DNA from: Pirellulales bacterium
Lineage (GTDB): Bacteria; Planctomycetota; Planctomycetia; Pirellulales; Lacipirellulaceae
NCBI GenBank assembly: GCA_022841705.1
Contig: JALHQZ010000001.1
Span: 1,302,001 to 1,366,000 of the forward strand
Direction: 5' to 3'
DNA length: 64,000 nt
Shown: piece by piece, positions 26,032 through 34,755 of the stretch
Layout: every line of letters begins with the position of its first letter
Numbering within the stretch: position 1 is the first letter of the stretch
Program-made: the position numbers and the translations under genes
The notes under the pieces: generated by a model
What the model was told of the DNA's origin: nothing
The model's input: only the letters and a program-made list of their open reading frames with translations
Databases searched by the model: none

Positions 26032-27828
26032 GTGATTCCCTTCCGAGTGCAATGCGAAACGTGCCACGCGCGCCTGAAGGTGAGCGATGCTGCGCTCGTG
26101 GGACAGATTCACGCTTGCCCGAAATGCGGCGGGATGGTGCTGCTCGCGCCGGTGGCCGGGGATTCGAGCGCCGCCGTTACACCACCGCCGATGGAGGCGC
26201 CGGCGGTTGCGGTGGCGAACTTTGAGCAGATTGAGGAGTTAACGGCGCCAACGGCTGAAGCGGCGATTGTCCAGCAAGTGAGCGCTAAGTCGCAAGCGAG
26301 TGGGCGGCGGTTCACGCTCGTCACAACGATCGGCGGCGGGGTGATCGGCATCGCGATCGGCGCGATCGCGTTGTGGATGAATCAACAAATCACAATCGCC
26401 CCCTCCCCGTTAACCGCGACGCGCGAGCGGAGCGCGGCCCCGCCAGAGGTCGAACCACCGAGAATCGAGACACCGCCGGTCGCCATCGAATCGCCACCAA
26501 CCAAGGCGCAAGTTGAAGAACCCGCAGCAACCGCAGAGAAAGTCGAATCCAAACCGCTGGAAAAACCGGTGAAAGTCGCGGCCTCCGAGCCAATACCGCA
26601 ACCTGCTAAGCCGCAAGCGGCCGAAGCCCCAAAGAAAATCGACCCCCTGGATTTCGACGCTGCCAATCTCGATCTCGTCCTCGTGAAGGGTGCCGGGACC
26701 GATCCGCCGCCGATTCGGGATCAGCCGAGCGAACCGCCGGCGCCCGTTACGCCGGAAACGAACCTTGATGAACGGCTCGCCATGCGGGCCGGTGCCAGCC
26801 GCGCCGTGGTGCGAAGGGGCGAAACGGGGCCGCTCCCGGAAGTTGATTTCGCGGCGGCGCTGGCGACGCCGATTGATGGAATCGAACTGCCGAAGTTGCC
26901 CTTGTGGCGGGCGGCGGAAGTGATCGGCGATTTGAGCGGTGTGGCCGTAACTGTTGATCCCGCGGCGCTGCGGATGGCGGGGCTGAGTGCGAGTCACGCC
27001 GTGCCGCTGAAGGGAACTGAAGTTTCGCTCGCCAAAACGCTGACCGCGGCGTTGTCGCCGGCGGGACTTTCCTATGCGGAACGTTTTGGGCAGCTCACCG
27101 TCATGCGGCCTGGCGCTGATGAAACACGCGAAGTGCGGTACGAAATGGCAGACTTGGTGCGTGAGAGCGACCTAAATGTTGCGGAAGTACTGCGTGAAAC
27201 GGTGCTCAATGAAACCGATACACTCGAAGAGACGGCCAATGCTCTGCGAATCACCGCGCCACTGGCGACGCACTACGAAGTGCTACGGCTTTTGGAGCAG
27301 TGGCGCAAATCACGTGGTCTGCCTAAACGAAGCAAGTATCCCGACCGGCTTCTGAGCGCGGAACCGGCGCTCGCTGGCTTACAGCCGCAGCTGGCCGATC
27401 GCACGACGTTCAGCTTCGTCAGCCCCACTCCGTTGGCGGAAGTGACGCGGTACTGGGCGCAGAGCGCCGGCGTGGTGATTTTGGTCGATTGGGAGTCGCT
27501 TGCCGAACAGGAGTTCGGGCCGGGGTCACCGATTTCCTGTTCGGTCGCTGACAAGCCATGGAGTGAAGCGCTGACGCTCGTGCTGGAACCGCTCGGGCTT
27601 ACCTGGCGGGCGATCGATGCGGGGACGATTCAGATCACAACGCTGGAAGCGGATCGTGAGCGGCCGCTCGTGGAGGTTTATCCGCTGGGCGCTGCGCTGG
27701 ATGAACCGGAGGGTTCACGCTTATTCGTTGACGAGCGCGGGAATGTGGCGATTCTGTGTGGGCCGGCGGACGCGCATCGGCGCCTTTGGGGGCAAATCTC
27801 ACGGGGGAACTCTGGGGAGGGAAGTTAG
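26032..27828 (+). CDS. Zinc-ribbon, membrane-anchored protein with STN-like domains
   Basis: 598 residues, starting at GTG 26032 six bases after the preceding stop. The N-terminus is a zinc ribbon (CETCHARLKVSD, then HACPKCGG), then a transmembrane helix near residue 105 (TTIGGGVIGIAIGAIALW), a long Pro/Glu-rich linker, and at least two STN-like segments (around residues 280-360 and 460-540). The zinc ribbon would be cytoplasmic and the rest periplasmic. The linker is partly made of dispersed repeats: a family A copy gives SAKSQAS, another AKPQAA, and a family B copy TATRERSAAP. Probable partner of the upstream protein. Function unknown. Confidence 0.75.
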   Translation: MIPFRVQCETCHARLKVSDAALVGQIHACPKCGGMVLLAPVAGDSSAAVTPPPMEAPAVAVANFEQIEELTAPTAEAAIVQQVSAKSQASGRRFTLVTTIGGGVIGIAIGAIALWMNQQITIAPSPLTATRERSAAPPEVEPPRIETPPVAIESPPTKAQVEEPAATAEKVESKPLEKPVKVAASEPIPQPAKPQAAEAPKKIDPLDFDAANLDLVLVKGAGTDPPPIRDQPSEPPAPVTPETNLDERLAMRAGASRAVVRRGETGPLPEVDFAAALATPIDGIELPKLPLWRAAEVIGDLSGVAVTVDPAALRMAGLSASHAVPLKGTEVSLAKTLTAALSPAGLSYAERFGQLTVMRPGADETREVRYEMADLVRESDLNVAEVLRETVLNETDTLEETANALRITAPLATHYEVLRLLEQWRKSRGLPKRSKYPDRLLSAEPALAGLQPQLADRTTFSFVSPTPLAEVTRYWAQSAGVVILVDWESLAEQEFGPGSPISCSVADKPWSEALTLVLEPLGLTWRAIDAGTIQITTLEADRERPLVEVYPLGAALDEPEGSRLFVDERGNVAILCGPADAHRRLWGQISRGNSGEGS

Positions 27829-27990
27829 ATTGGGTAACATTTAGCCTGTGGGGATTACGGTTATACGCAAGTTTTCGCGAAAAAATGGGCAACTCACGGG
27901 AGTGGACATTTGCCACAGGCGCCACATTGCCACAAGCGCCACGGGAGGCTGGCGGGGATTGCGGGCGGCCGTAGTTTTGGTGGTGGCGGG

Positions 27991-28009
27991 GCGCTAAGTC
28001 GCAAGCGAG
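27991..28009 (+). repeat. Dispersed repeat family A copy (GCGCTAAGTCGCAAGCGAG)
   Basis: An intergenic copy in the 198-base gap between the convergent STN-protein and guaA genes. A tandem GCCACA(A)GCGCCAC motif lies just before it at about 27909-27941. Confidence 0.8.
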
Positions 28010-28026
28010 GGGCGGTGCCACTTCGG

Positions 28027-29616
28027 CTATTCCCACTCGATGGTGGCCGGCGGTTTGCTGCTGATGTCGTAGACCACGCGGTTGACGCCTTTGATTTCGT
28101 TGATGATGCGGGTCGAAATGCGGGCCAAGAGGTCGTACGGCAGGTGGCTCCAGTCGGCGGTCATGAAGTCGTCGGTGTTCACGCAGCGCACCGCGACGGT
28201 GCTTTCGTAGGTGCGGCTGTCGCCCATCACGCCGACGCTCTGCACGGGCAGCAGCACGGCAAACGCTTGGCTGGTGCTGCGGTAGAGGCCGGCGGCCTTG
28301 ATTTCGCCCACCACAATGGAGTCCGCTTCGCGGAGGATTTCCAGCTTGGGCTTGGTGATTTCGCCCAGGCACCGCACCGCCAAACCTGGGCCCGGGAACG
28401 GATGCCGCCAGACGATTTCCTCCGGCAGGCCGAGTTGCAAGCCCAACTGGCGCACTTCGTCTTTGAACAAATCGCGGAGCGGTTCGATCAGTTCAAAACC
28501 CAACTGCTCAGGAAGTCCGCCGACGTTGTGATGCAGTTTGATGGTGGCGGCGGGGCCATCGGCGGCCGCGCCACTTTCGATCACATCGGGGTACAGCGTC
28601 CCCTGGGCCAGATACTTGGCGCCCTGAATCGCTTCGGCTTCTTGTTTGAAGCAATCGATGAACTTGCCGCCGATGATTTTGCGTTTCTGCTGCGGCTCGG
28701 TGACGCCGCTGAGCGCACCGAGGAACCGCGCTTCGCCGGCGACCACATGTAAGTCGGAACGAAAGTGGCCGGTAAACTCGCGGATCACAGCGCTTGCTTC
28801 GTCTTTTCGCAACAGTCCGTTATCGACCAGGATGCACGAAAGTTGATCGCCGATCGCCCGCGACAACAGCGCCGCCACCACGGCCGAATCGACTCCGCCC
28901 GAAAGGCCGCAGATCACCCGGTCGGCACCGACCCGCTCACGCACGGCGGCGATGGTTGATTCGGCAAAATCTTCCAATCGCCAAGAACCACTCGCCCCGC
29001 ACACGCCCGCGAGGAAGTTCGACAGCAGTTGCTTACCTTCGACCGTGTGGCTCACTTCGGGATGAAACTGCAAGCCGTAAACGGGAAGTTGCTTGTGCCG
29101 CACGGCGGCGTAAGGGCAGGTTTCCGTGGCGGCGAGCGGCGTGAAGGCTTCGCCGATGCCGGTCACTTGGTCGCCGTGGCTCATCCAGACTTCGGTCCGC
29201 GGATGGACGCCGGCGAAGAGGTCCGAATTATCTTGCACTTCGACATAGGCTCGGCCGTACTCCCGCGCGGGAGCACTTGCCACTTGACCGCCGAGCGCCT
29301 TGCACGCGAGCTGCATGCCGTAGCAAATGCCGAGGACGGGGATGCCGAGCGTAAAGATCGCCGGATCGCACTGCGGGGCGCCCGCTTCGTACACGCTGTT
29401 GGGACCACCCGAGAGGATAATTCCTTTTGGCGAGAGCTGTTTGATGCGTTCGACCGACAAATCGTGCCGCACGATTTCGCAGTAGACTTGCGCTTCGCGC
29501 ACCCGCCGGGCGATGAGCTGCGCGTACTGCGAGCCAAAGTCCATCACCAGCACCCGTTCGGTGGTGAGTGCGCTCAATTCGATCTCACTTGCTGCAAGAA
29601 TTATTGTAGTAGGCAC
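28027..29616 (-). CDS. guaA: GMP synthase (glutamine-hydrolysing)
   Basis: 529 residues, complete bifunctional enzyme converting XMP to GMP. The N-terminal class I amidotransferase has the catalytic Cys in GICYGMQL and His in FHPEVSH; the ATP pyrophosphatase loop is [10 protein letters not shown]; the C-terminal dimerisation domain has [17 protein letters not shown] and ends IEWE, as usual. As drawn it starts at GTG 29616, which lies inside an inverted repeat arm, so the first residues (MPTTIILA) are repeat-derived. A TTG at 29577, closer to [12 protein letters not shown], is an alternative start. Confidence 0.96.
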   Translation of the reverse strand: MPTTIILAASEIELSALTTERVLVMDFGSQYAQLIARRVREAQVYCEIVRHDLSVERIKQLSPKGIILSGGPNSVYEAGAPQCDPAIFTLGIPVLGICYGMQLACKALGGQVASAPAREYGRAYVEVQDNSDLFAGVHPRTEVWMSHGDQVTGIGEAFTPLAATETCPYAAVRHKQLPVYGLQFHPEVSHTVEGKQLLSNFLAGVCGASGSWRLEDFAESTIAAVRERVGADRVICGLSGGVDSAVVAALLSRAIGDQLSCILVDNGLLRKDEASAVIREFTGHFRSDLHVVAGEARFLGALSGVTEPQQKRKIIGGKFIDCFKQEAEAIQGAKYLAQGTLYPDVIESGAAADGPAATIKLHHNVGGLPEQLGFELIEPLRDLFKDEVRQLGLQLGLPEEIVWRHPFPGPGLAVRCLGEITKPKLEILREADSIVVGEIKAAGLYRSTSQAFAVLLPVQSVGVMGDSRTYESTVAVRCVNTDDFMTADWSHLPYDLLARISTRIINEIKGVNRVVYDISSKPPATIEWE

Positions 29617-29699
29617 GGTCCCCGTGCCGTTTTTTACGTTCGAAAATTAACGCAGTCCTCGACATTGACGCCGACGGCACGGGGACCGTGCCTGCTACA
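29605..29699. repeat. Inverted-repeat pair around GGCACGGTCCCCGTGCC
   Basis: Two 26-base arms (29605-29630 and 29674-29699), each palindromic, are inverted copies with one or two mismatches and flank a 43-base spacer. The left arm overlaps the apparent guaA start. Confidence 0.85.
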
Positions 29700-29773
29700 A
29701 TGGCGGATTGTACGCGACCATCGCCAGCCAAACTACGGTCGGGTAGGATGAAGGGCTGTTGGTGAAATCCCAC

Positions 29774-29853
29774 GGGTGTCACTGTCCGGCTTGTCCCGCA
29801 GTGGAACCTGGGTACCCGCTTCACACTGCCGGACAAGCCGGACAGTGGCACCC
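29774..29853. repeat. Inverted-repeat pair around CACTGTCCGGCTTGTCC
   Basis: Two 23-base arms (29774-29796 and 29831-29853) are inverted copies with one mismatch, separated by 34 bases, just upstream of surE. They create a misleading in-frame extension of the surE reading frame. Confidence 0.85.
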
Positions 29854-29881
29854 GATGGCTTTGGCCCGCAGCCACTTCCCC

Positions 29882-30640
29882 ATGCACTTCCTGCTCACGA
29901 ATGATGATGGCGTGTACGCCCCCGGGTTGGCGGCGATGTGTGCGGCGCTGCGCCAGATTGGTGAAGTAACGGTCGTCGCGCCGGCGACCGAGCAGAGTGG
30001 CGTGGGGCATTCGATCACCTTCCTCACGCCGCTGATGGCGAAGGAGGTGTTCGTTGAACCGATTGGCCGCGTGTGGGCGGTTGAGGGGAGCCCGGCGGAT
30101 TGCGTCAAACTCGCGCTCGCGGAGCTGTGCGAAACGCCGCCGCATATGGTAGTGAGCGGGATCAACGGCGGGCTGAACGTCGGCGTGAACGTGCTGTATT
30201 CGGGCACGGTGGCGGGGGCGACCGAAGGGGCACTCAACGATTTACCCAGCCTTGCCGTCTCGCTGGAATACGAAGAGCGGCCCGAGTTCGACGCCGCCGC
30301 CGCCAAGGCGGTGCGACTGATCGAGCAACTGCTCGATCAAGGCGCGTGGCGCGAGCACCTGCTGTACAACCTCAATTTTTCGACCCGCTCGCTCACCAGC
30401 GATCAGCCGGTTCAGGTGACGTCGATGGGGGTCATCAAGTGGCCCGCAATGTTTGAAGGCCGCCGTGACCCCAAGGGCCGCCGCTACTTTTGGGCCACCG
30501 GCAACCCGCCGCAGGAGCCGCCCAATTCGGGGACCGACCAAGAGGTGGTCCGCCAAGGGGGCTGTTCGCTCACCCCGCTGGTGATTGATCGCACCCGGCA
30601 GGATTTGTTGGGTAAGATGAAGGCGTGGCGGTTGGCATGA
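29882..30640 (+). CDS. surE: 5'/3'-nucleotidase SurE
   Basis: 252 residues. SurE removes the phosphate from nucleoside 5'- and 3'-monophosphates and is linked to stationary-phase survival. The metal-binding NDDG motif (MHFLLTNDDGVYAPGL), the Ser/Asn region APATEQSGVGHSIT and VSGINGGLNVGVNVLYSGTV are all present. ATG 29882 was chosen because the motif then sits at its standard place, and the longer frame runs through a repeat. The small lipoprotein gene follows 20 bases later. Confidence 0.95.
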   Translation: MHFLLTNDDGVYAPGLAAMCAALRQIGEVTVVAPATEQSGVGHSITFLTPLMAKEVFVEPIGRVWAVEGSPADCVKLALAELCETPPHMVVSGINGGLNVGVNVLYSGTVAGATEGALNDLPSLAVSLEYEERPEFDAAAAKAVRLIEQLLDQGAWREHLLYNLNFSTRSLTSDQPVQVTSMGVIKWPAMFEGRRDPKGRRYFWATGNPPQEPPNSGTDQEVVRQGGCSLTPLVIDRTRQDLLGKMKAWRLA

Positions 30641-30660
30641 GTTTCAAAGCAGGGGACAGA

Positions 30661-31218
30661 ATGATGCGTTCTAGAGCACGCTGGACATTAGCCGCGCTGG
30701 TGATGGCAGGCCTCTTCGGCTGCAGCGGCGGTGGATCGAGCACGACCGACGCGCCGGCGTCCGAGATGAGCGACATCGAGAAAGCCGCCGCCGCGATGGA
30801 AGCGCAGGCCAAACAACAAGAGGCGCAAGCCGTGGCCGACAAGCAAGCTGCCGAGCAAGCCGCGGCCCAAGCGCTCGCCAGCGAAGCGCCGTCGCTCGTC
30901 ACCGAAGACGACTATAAACGCGGCAAAAGCCTGAAAGGCGGCGGTGCGTTGAGCACGATCGTTCGTACCCGTTTCGTTGCGGAGCACCGGATGAATGAGG
31001 TTCAAGTGACGCAAGCTCTGAATCTCTTCTGGGGCAGTGAAGGTCGGTACCCGAAATCACACGAAGAGTTCATGAAGCGGATTATCGAAGAGAATCAAAT
31101 TGCGCTCCCCGAACTCGATGGACCGTATGAGTACGTTTACAATCCGGAAGATCACGAGCTTTACAAGCGACCGCTGAGCGCGCCCGGTGCGCCGGTCGAA
31201 GAACCCGCAGCACCGTAG
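30661..31218 (+). CDS. Lipoprotein with Ala/Gln-rich coiled coil
   Basis: 185 residues. The signal peptide ends in the lipobox LFGC. Residues 40-75 are Ala/Gln/Glu-rich and should form a helical coiled coil (EAQAKQQEAQAVADKQAAEQ). The C-terminal 80 residues form a small folded part (VTQALNLFWGSEGRYPKSHE, then PYEYVYNPEDHELY) resembling the C-terminal half of type II secretion pseudopilins, common in planctomycete proteins. ATG 30661 was chosen over upstream starts because it gives a compact signal peptide. Likely cotranscribed with surE. Function unknown. Confidence 0.75.
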   Translation: MMRSRARWTLAALVMAGLFGCSGGGSSTTDAPASEMSDIEKAAAAMEAQAKQQEAQAVADKQAAEQAAAQALASEAPSLVTEDDYKRGKSLKGGGALSTIVRTRFVAEHRMNEVQVTQALNLFWGSEGRYPKSHEEFMKRIIEENQIALPELDGPYEYVYNPEDHELYKRPLSAPGAPVEEPAAP

Positions 31219-31354
31219 CCAATTTGATTCCGGTTATAGCGATTTTGGCGGCGCTGTTGCCGCTGAATCTAGGGCGATTTCCGCTCGAATCGCTCGCCCA
31301 TCGCAAGCATAGTGAAGGGGTCCCCACCTCCTCCTCGCTTCGCGGTACCCTCCC

Positions 31355-31879
31355 ATGCGTGCGGCAGTTTTGTTTCTGGTGATGTTCGCATCGGCTCACT
31401 GTTCCCAGGCAAACCGGGCGGCGGCTCAAAGCTGGATCTTCGCACCGGGGCACTTCACGCACGATCCGCAGACCGGGGCGCGCGTAGCGCAGTACCAGCG
31501 CATCGCGCCGGTGGAAGAGCTGCCCGATCCGCGGTATGTGACCAGCGGTTACCGCCGTACCCGCACACAGATTCGCGGGACCGATGGCACGCTCGATACT
31601 TCCTATCAAGTGCAATCCTACGGCAACGGCCGCGGCGGGCTCGATGCCGAGTGGGAACGCGTCAACGATGCGTGGCTCGATTCGTCACTCAGCGGGAGCT
31701 TCTATCAGCAGCAAGGCAATTTCCACCACGGCCCCGGTTTCCATCCTGGTGGTGGGCCCGGCGGCTGGCATGGTGGTTGGAACGGGGGCTGGCACGGTGG
31801 ATGGAATGGCGGTTGGCAAGGCGGCGGTAATCAACCCATACAACCGCCAATCTACGGCCCGTGGGCGCCGCGGTACTAA
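31355..31879 (+). CDS. Secreted protein with Gly/Trp/His-rich repeat tail
   Basis: 174 residues. A signal peptide (MRAAVLFLVMFASAHCSQA) is followed by a short folded region (WIFAPGHFTHDPQTGARVAQ, TSGYRRTRTQ) resembling the tail of small planctomycete surface proteins. The last 50 residues form a tandem GGW[H/N] repeat (GGWHGGWNGGWHGGWNGGW) flanked by His-rich FHHGPGFHPGG. Such a tail might bind metals or polysaccharide. A hairpin followed by TTTT at 31944-31978 may end its transcript. Function unknown. Confidence 0.7.
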   Translation: MRAAVLFLVMFASAHCSQANRAAAQSWIFAPGHFTHDPQTGARVAQYQRIAPVEELPDPRYVTSGYRRTRTQIRGTDGTLDTSYQVQSYGNGRGGLDAEWERVNDAWLDSSLSGSFYQQQGNFHHGPGFHPGGGPGGWHGGWNGGWHGGWNGGWQGGGNQPIQPPIYGPWAPRY

Positions 31880-31894
31880 CGCGGGCTATAGGTT

Positions 31895-32023
31895 GGGTGC
31901 CATGCCCACGCGATCAACCAAGCGATATTCTTCGAGATAACATAGCATGCCCACGGTTGGTTCGTGGGCATGCTTTTCTGTGCAGGGTGATGCTGACTTT
32001 TTGGCCGCGTGGGCATGGCACCC
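31895..32023. repeat. Inverted-repeat pair around GGGTGCCATGCCCACGCG with a central hairpin
   Basis: Outer 18-base arms (31895-31912 and 32006-32023) are perfect inverted copies. A hairpin with arms AGCATGCCCAC/GTGGGCATGCT (31944-31954, 31964-31974) lies between them and is followed by TTTT. It looks like a small non-autonomous element and may also terminate both convergent genes. Confidence 0.8.
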
Positions 32024-32031
32024 CGCGCGAG

Positions 32032-32589
32032 TCATCGGCCGCGGCTGAGGTCGCGGGCTCCGCGCCGCCATTCATTCTTTGCCGAGTAACCGGTGATGAG
32101 CCACCGCTCGCCGATGCGCTGGAAGTCCATCGTCACGCGGTCGTGGTAGCCGCCGGTCATGCCAGTGCGGGCGTGTTCGACAACGATCAGCGGCTTGAAC
32201 TTCACGCTGGCGGTGGTGGGGTTGGTTTCGGAATCGAGGGACACTTCCGCTTCGCTGCCGCCGTTCGCTTGGCGGATGCGGAACTGCGGCATCAATTCGT
32301 TGGCGTCGGCGGTGACACTGGTCGCAGTGGGCGCGATGCAGGTGAGGACGGTCGGCAGATCGTTCGCTTCCACGGCGGCGAGCATGCCCGTGAGCGCCGC
32401 GACGACTTCCTCACGCGGCGTTTGCCACCACCGTTCGAATACGATACCGGCAAACGCGAACAGCACGGCGCCGACCATGCCGAAAAACGCGACGGTCGAG
32501 CGTGTTTGAAACCACACGATCGCGGCGAGCGTGAGCAGCAATACTCCGAGCGCAATCGCCGGAGCGGGACTTTCTAGGAAGAGTTGCAT
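32032..32589 (-). CDS. Membrane protein with SnoaL/NTF2-like C-terminal domain
   Basis: 185 residues. Two N-terminal transmembrane helices (about residues 10-28 and 33-51) are followed by a soluble domain starting TPREEVVAALTGMLAAVEAND and ending DRVTMDFQRIGERWLITGYS. That alternation of helix and curved sheet, with a closing xWLIxGY strand, is typical of NTF2-like/DUF4440 domains. No catalytic residues could be assigned. It reads leftward, divergent from the CPBP protease gene 149 bases away. Function unknown. Confidence 0.7.
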   Translation of the reverse strand: MQLFLESPAPAIALGVLLLTLAAIVWFQTRSTVAFFGMVGAVLFAFAGIVFERWWQTPREEVVAALTGMLAAVEANDLPTVLTCIAPTATSVTADANELMPQFRIRQANGGSEAEVSLDSETNPTTASVKFKPLIVVEHARTGMTGGYHDRVTMDFQRIGERWLITGYSAKNEWRRGARDLSRGR

Positions 32590-32738
32590 GGTGGTGAGCC
32601 TCAGATGGTCACCAGTCTAATCGCTGTGCCCAGATTGCAGTATTCCGGAGCCCCCACAACTAGACTCCGCCTCCCCAAAATTCTACGATACACGCAACAT
32701 TCACCCCCTTTGCCCGGCAACGGAAGGCTCGGCCGCGT

Positions 32739-33317
32739 TTGCACTCCCCGAAAACTCAAGCTGAAGAGACGCTGCGGTTGGCCCTGGTGGTGGAAGGGGG
32801 CTTGGCGGTGCTTGCGCTAGCGGGGGCGTGGCTGTTCCGGATTCCGCTCGCAACGATGCTGCCACGGGGCGAAGCATTGGGGCAGGCGATTATCACCGGC
32901 CTCGGCGCGGTTGTGCCGCTCTTGGTGCTGTACGCGGTGCTGCAGAAGGTCTCGTGGCGACCCATCGTGCGCCTGCGGCGGCAGGTGCTGCGGTTGGTGC
33001 GGCTGCTGTTCGCTGATGCCCGCGTGTGGCAACTCGCCCTGGTTTCAATTCTCGCCGGCGTGGGCGAAGAGCTGGCGTTCCGCGGCGTGCTGCAACCGCT
33101 GCTCATCCGCTGGACGGGCGTGGTGGTGGGCATCGGGCTGACAAGCTTGCTGTTCGGGCTGGGCCATGCCCTGTCGCGTACGTACCTCGTGCTGGCGACG
33201 CTCATCGGCCTGTTTTTCGGCCTATTGAGCTATAAGACGGACGAAATCGCCTCGTCAATCGTCGCCCACGCGCTTTACGATTTTGTGGTGTTAATGTGGC
33301 TCCTGCGGCGACGCTAA
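32739..33317 (+). CDS. CPBP-family intramembrane glutamic protease
   Basis: 192 residues with five or six hydrophobic helices. It carries the CPBP (CAAX protease and bacteriocin-processing) motifs: EELAFRG, giving the catalytic Glu pair and Arg, then FGLGHAL and a third His/Asn-containing helix (VAHALYDFVVLMWLL). Such enzymes cleave within the membrane; in bacteria they serve bacteriocin self-immunity or processing of unknown substrates. There is no ATG at the beginning and TTG 32739 is the best start. No bacteriocin gene was seen nearby. Confidence 0.85.
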   Translation: MHSPKTQAEETLRLALVVEGGLAVLALAGAWLFRIPLATMLPRGEALGQAIITGLGAVVPLLVLYAVLQKVSWRPIVRLRRQVLRLVRLLFADARVWQLALVSILAGVGEELAFRGVLQPLLIRWTGVVVGIGLTSLLFGLGHALSRTYLVLATLIGLFFGLLSYKTDEIASSIVAHALYDFVVLMWLLRRR

Positions 33318-33337
33318 CTCGCTAGTTCACCTAACAG

Positions 33338-33359
33338 CCGGAGGGCTACGCCCCTCCGG
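33338..33359 (+). terminator. Hairpin CCGGAGGG-CTACG-CCCCTCCGG after the CPBP gene
   Basis: An 8-9-bp GC-rich stem with a short loop, 20 bases beyond the stop codon. No T-run follows, so it may be a dispersed hairpin repeat rather than a true terminator. Confidence 0.5.
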
Positions 33360-33399
33360 AATGCGGCCGTAAGGAGAAGCGGCAGGGTCGTTCCCACAA

Positions 33400-33429
33400 C
33401 GCGCTCCGCTAGCGCGTCGCGGCTAAACG
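33400..33429 (-). repeat. Dispersed repeat family B copy, reverse orientation
   Basis: CGCGCTCCGCTAGCGCGTCG followed by CGGCTAAACG, the complement of the copies at 8211 and 54051. It lies in the gap before the apgM-like gene. Confidence 0.75.
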
Positions 33430-33511
33430 GTACCCCTCCCGCGGGTCGGCGTTGTGCGAGATAATCCGGGGCTACCCCAAATCCCAATCCCTAAATCCCG
33501 CATCCCCGAAG

Positions 33512-34726
33512 TTGAAATACGTAATCGTCATCCCCGACGGCGCCGCCGATCAGCCGCAAGTTCAACTTGGCGGAAAAACCCCGCTAGAAGCGGCCCGCAC
33601 GCCGCACATGGATGCGCTGGCGGCCCGGGGCGTAGTCGCGCGGGCATGCCACACACCTCGGGAGTTACCGGCGGGGTCGGAGATCGGGAATCTCAGTTTG
33701 CTCGGCTACAACCCCTTCGAGCACTTCACCGGCCGGGCGCCGATGGAAGCAGCCGCGCAAGGAATTAAGCTGGCTCCCGAGGATTGGGCGATCCGCTGCA
33801 ATTTGGTGACGGTGACCGACCAAGTGATGCGGGACTTCACCGCCGATCACGTTTCCACCGCCGACGCGACGGCGCTGCTCGCCACTTTACAAGCCGAAGT
33901 GGCGAGCGATCCGAAGTACCGCGGTGCCATCGAGTTCGTCCCCGGCGTGAGTTACCGCAATCTCTTGATCTGGCGCGGCGCCAAACTGCCCGCTCCCTTC
34001 ACGCTCGACACCCGCACGCGGGCGCCGCACGACATTACCGATCAGACGGTGCTCGACGACTACCCGCGTGGCCCGGGTGGAGATGTGCTGACGGACCTGA
34101 TGGAAGCTTCGGTCCCACTCTTTGCTGATCATCCGACCAACCGCGCTCGGCAAGCGAGCGGCCACGGCGCCGCGACCAACATTTGGCTCTGGGGCCAAGG
34201 TGGCGCGCCGGCGCTGGAGCCTTTCGCCCAAAAATTCGGCCCGCGCGGAGCGATGATTACGGCCGTCGATTTATTGCGGGGTATCGCGGCGCTCGTGGGT
34301 TGGGACCGGATCGAAGCTCCCGGCGCCACGGGCTACCTCGATACCGATTACGCTTCCAAAGGCCGCACGGCGATTGATGCACTTGCGAAGTACGACATCG
34401 TGTGCGTTCACATCGAAGCGCCTGACGAAGCGTCGCACGAAGGCCGCTGCGATGAGAAGGTCAAAGCCATCGAAGAGATCGACCGCCACATCGTCGGCCC
34501 GCTCGTCGCCGCGCTCGAACAGCAAGGCGAATGGCGGATGATGATCAGCCCCGATCACCCCACGTTCCTCGCCACCAAGAAGCACACCCACGGCGACGTT
34601 CCCGTCGCGATGGCCGGCAGTGGCATTACCGCGGACAAGTTCACCTCTTACGGCGACACCAACGCGGCGAATTCAACACTCGCCTTCCCCCAAGGCTGGG
34701 ACACAATGCGCTGGTTCATTCAGTAA
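33512..34726 (+). CDS. apgM: Archaeal-type cofactor-independent phosphoglycerate mutase (ApgM/COG3635)
   Basis: 404 residues of the alkaline-phosphatase superfamily. Metal-binding motifs include IPDGAADQP near the start, ELPAGSEIGNLSLLGY with the phospho-acceptor Ser, and C-terminal HIEAPDEASHEGRCDEK and SPDHPT with a His at KKHTHGDVPVA. The family converts 3- to 2-phosphoglycerate, but in bacteria it often lies beside threonine-pathway genes and has been proposed as a functional analogue of homoserine kinase. Here it sits 29 bases before an aspartokinase gene. TTG 33512 is preferred as start; the upstream frame runs through C-rich repeat sequence. Confidence 0.88.
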   Translation: MKYVIVIPDGAADQPQVQLGGKTPLEAARTPHMDALAARGVVARACHTPRELPAGSEIGNLSLLGYNPFEHFTGRAPMEAAAQGIKLAPEDWAIRCNLVTVTDQVMRDFTADHVSTADATALLATLQAEVASDPKYRGAIEFVPGVSYRNLLIWRGAKLPAPFTLDTRTRAPHDITDQTVLDDYPRGPGGDVLTDLMEASVPLFADHPTNRARQASGHGAATNIWLWGQGGAPALEPFAQKFGPRGAMITAVDLLRGIAALVGWDRIEAPGATGYLDTDYASKGRTAIDALAKYDIVCVHIEAPDEASHEGRCDEKVKAIEEIDRHIVGPLVAALEQQGEWRMMISPDHPTFLATKKHTHGDVPVAMAGSGITADKFTSYGDTNAANSTLAFPQGWDTMRWFIQ

Positions 34727-34755
34727 ATTTATCTAAGGACTCTGGCTACACCTTC

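Noticed and set aside
27910..28752. A 280-codon open frame antisense to guaA
   Set aside because: A shadow; guaA motifs are complete on the minus strand.
29759..29881. A 41-residue N-terminal extension of SurE
   Set aside because: It is encoded by an inverted repeat, and the NDDG motif sits at its normal place from ATG 29882.
31740..31840. A short tandem repeat that might suggest a CRISPR-like array
   Set aside because: The units are 12-15 bases, in frame and coding for GGW[H/N]; there are no spacers.
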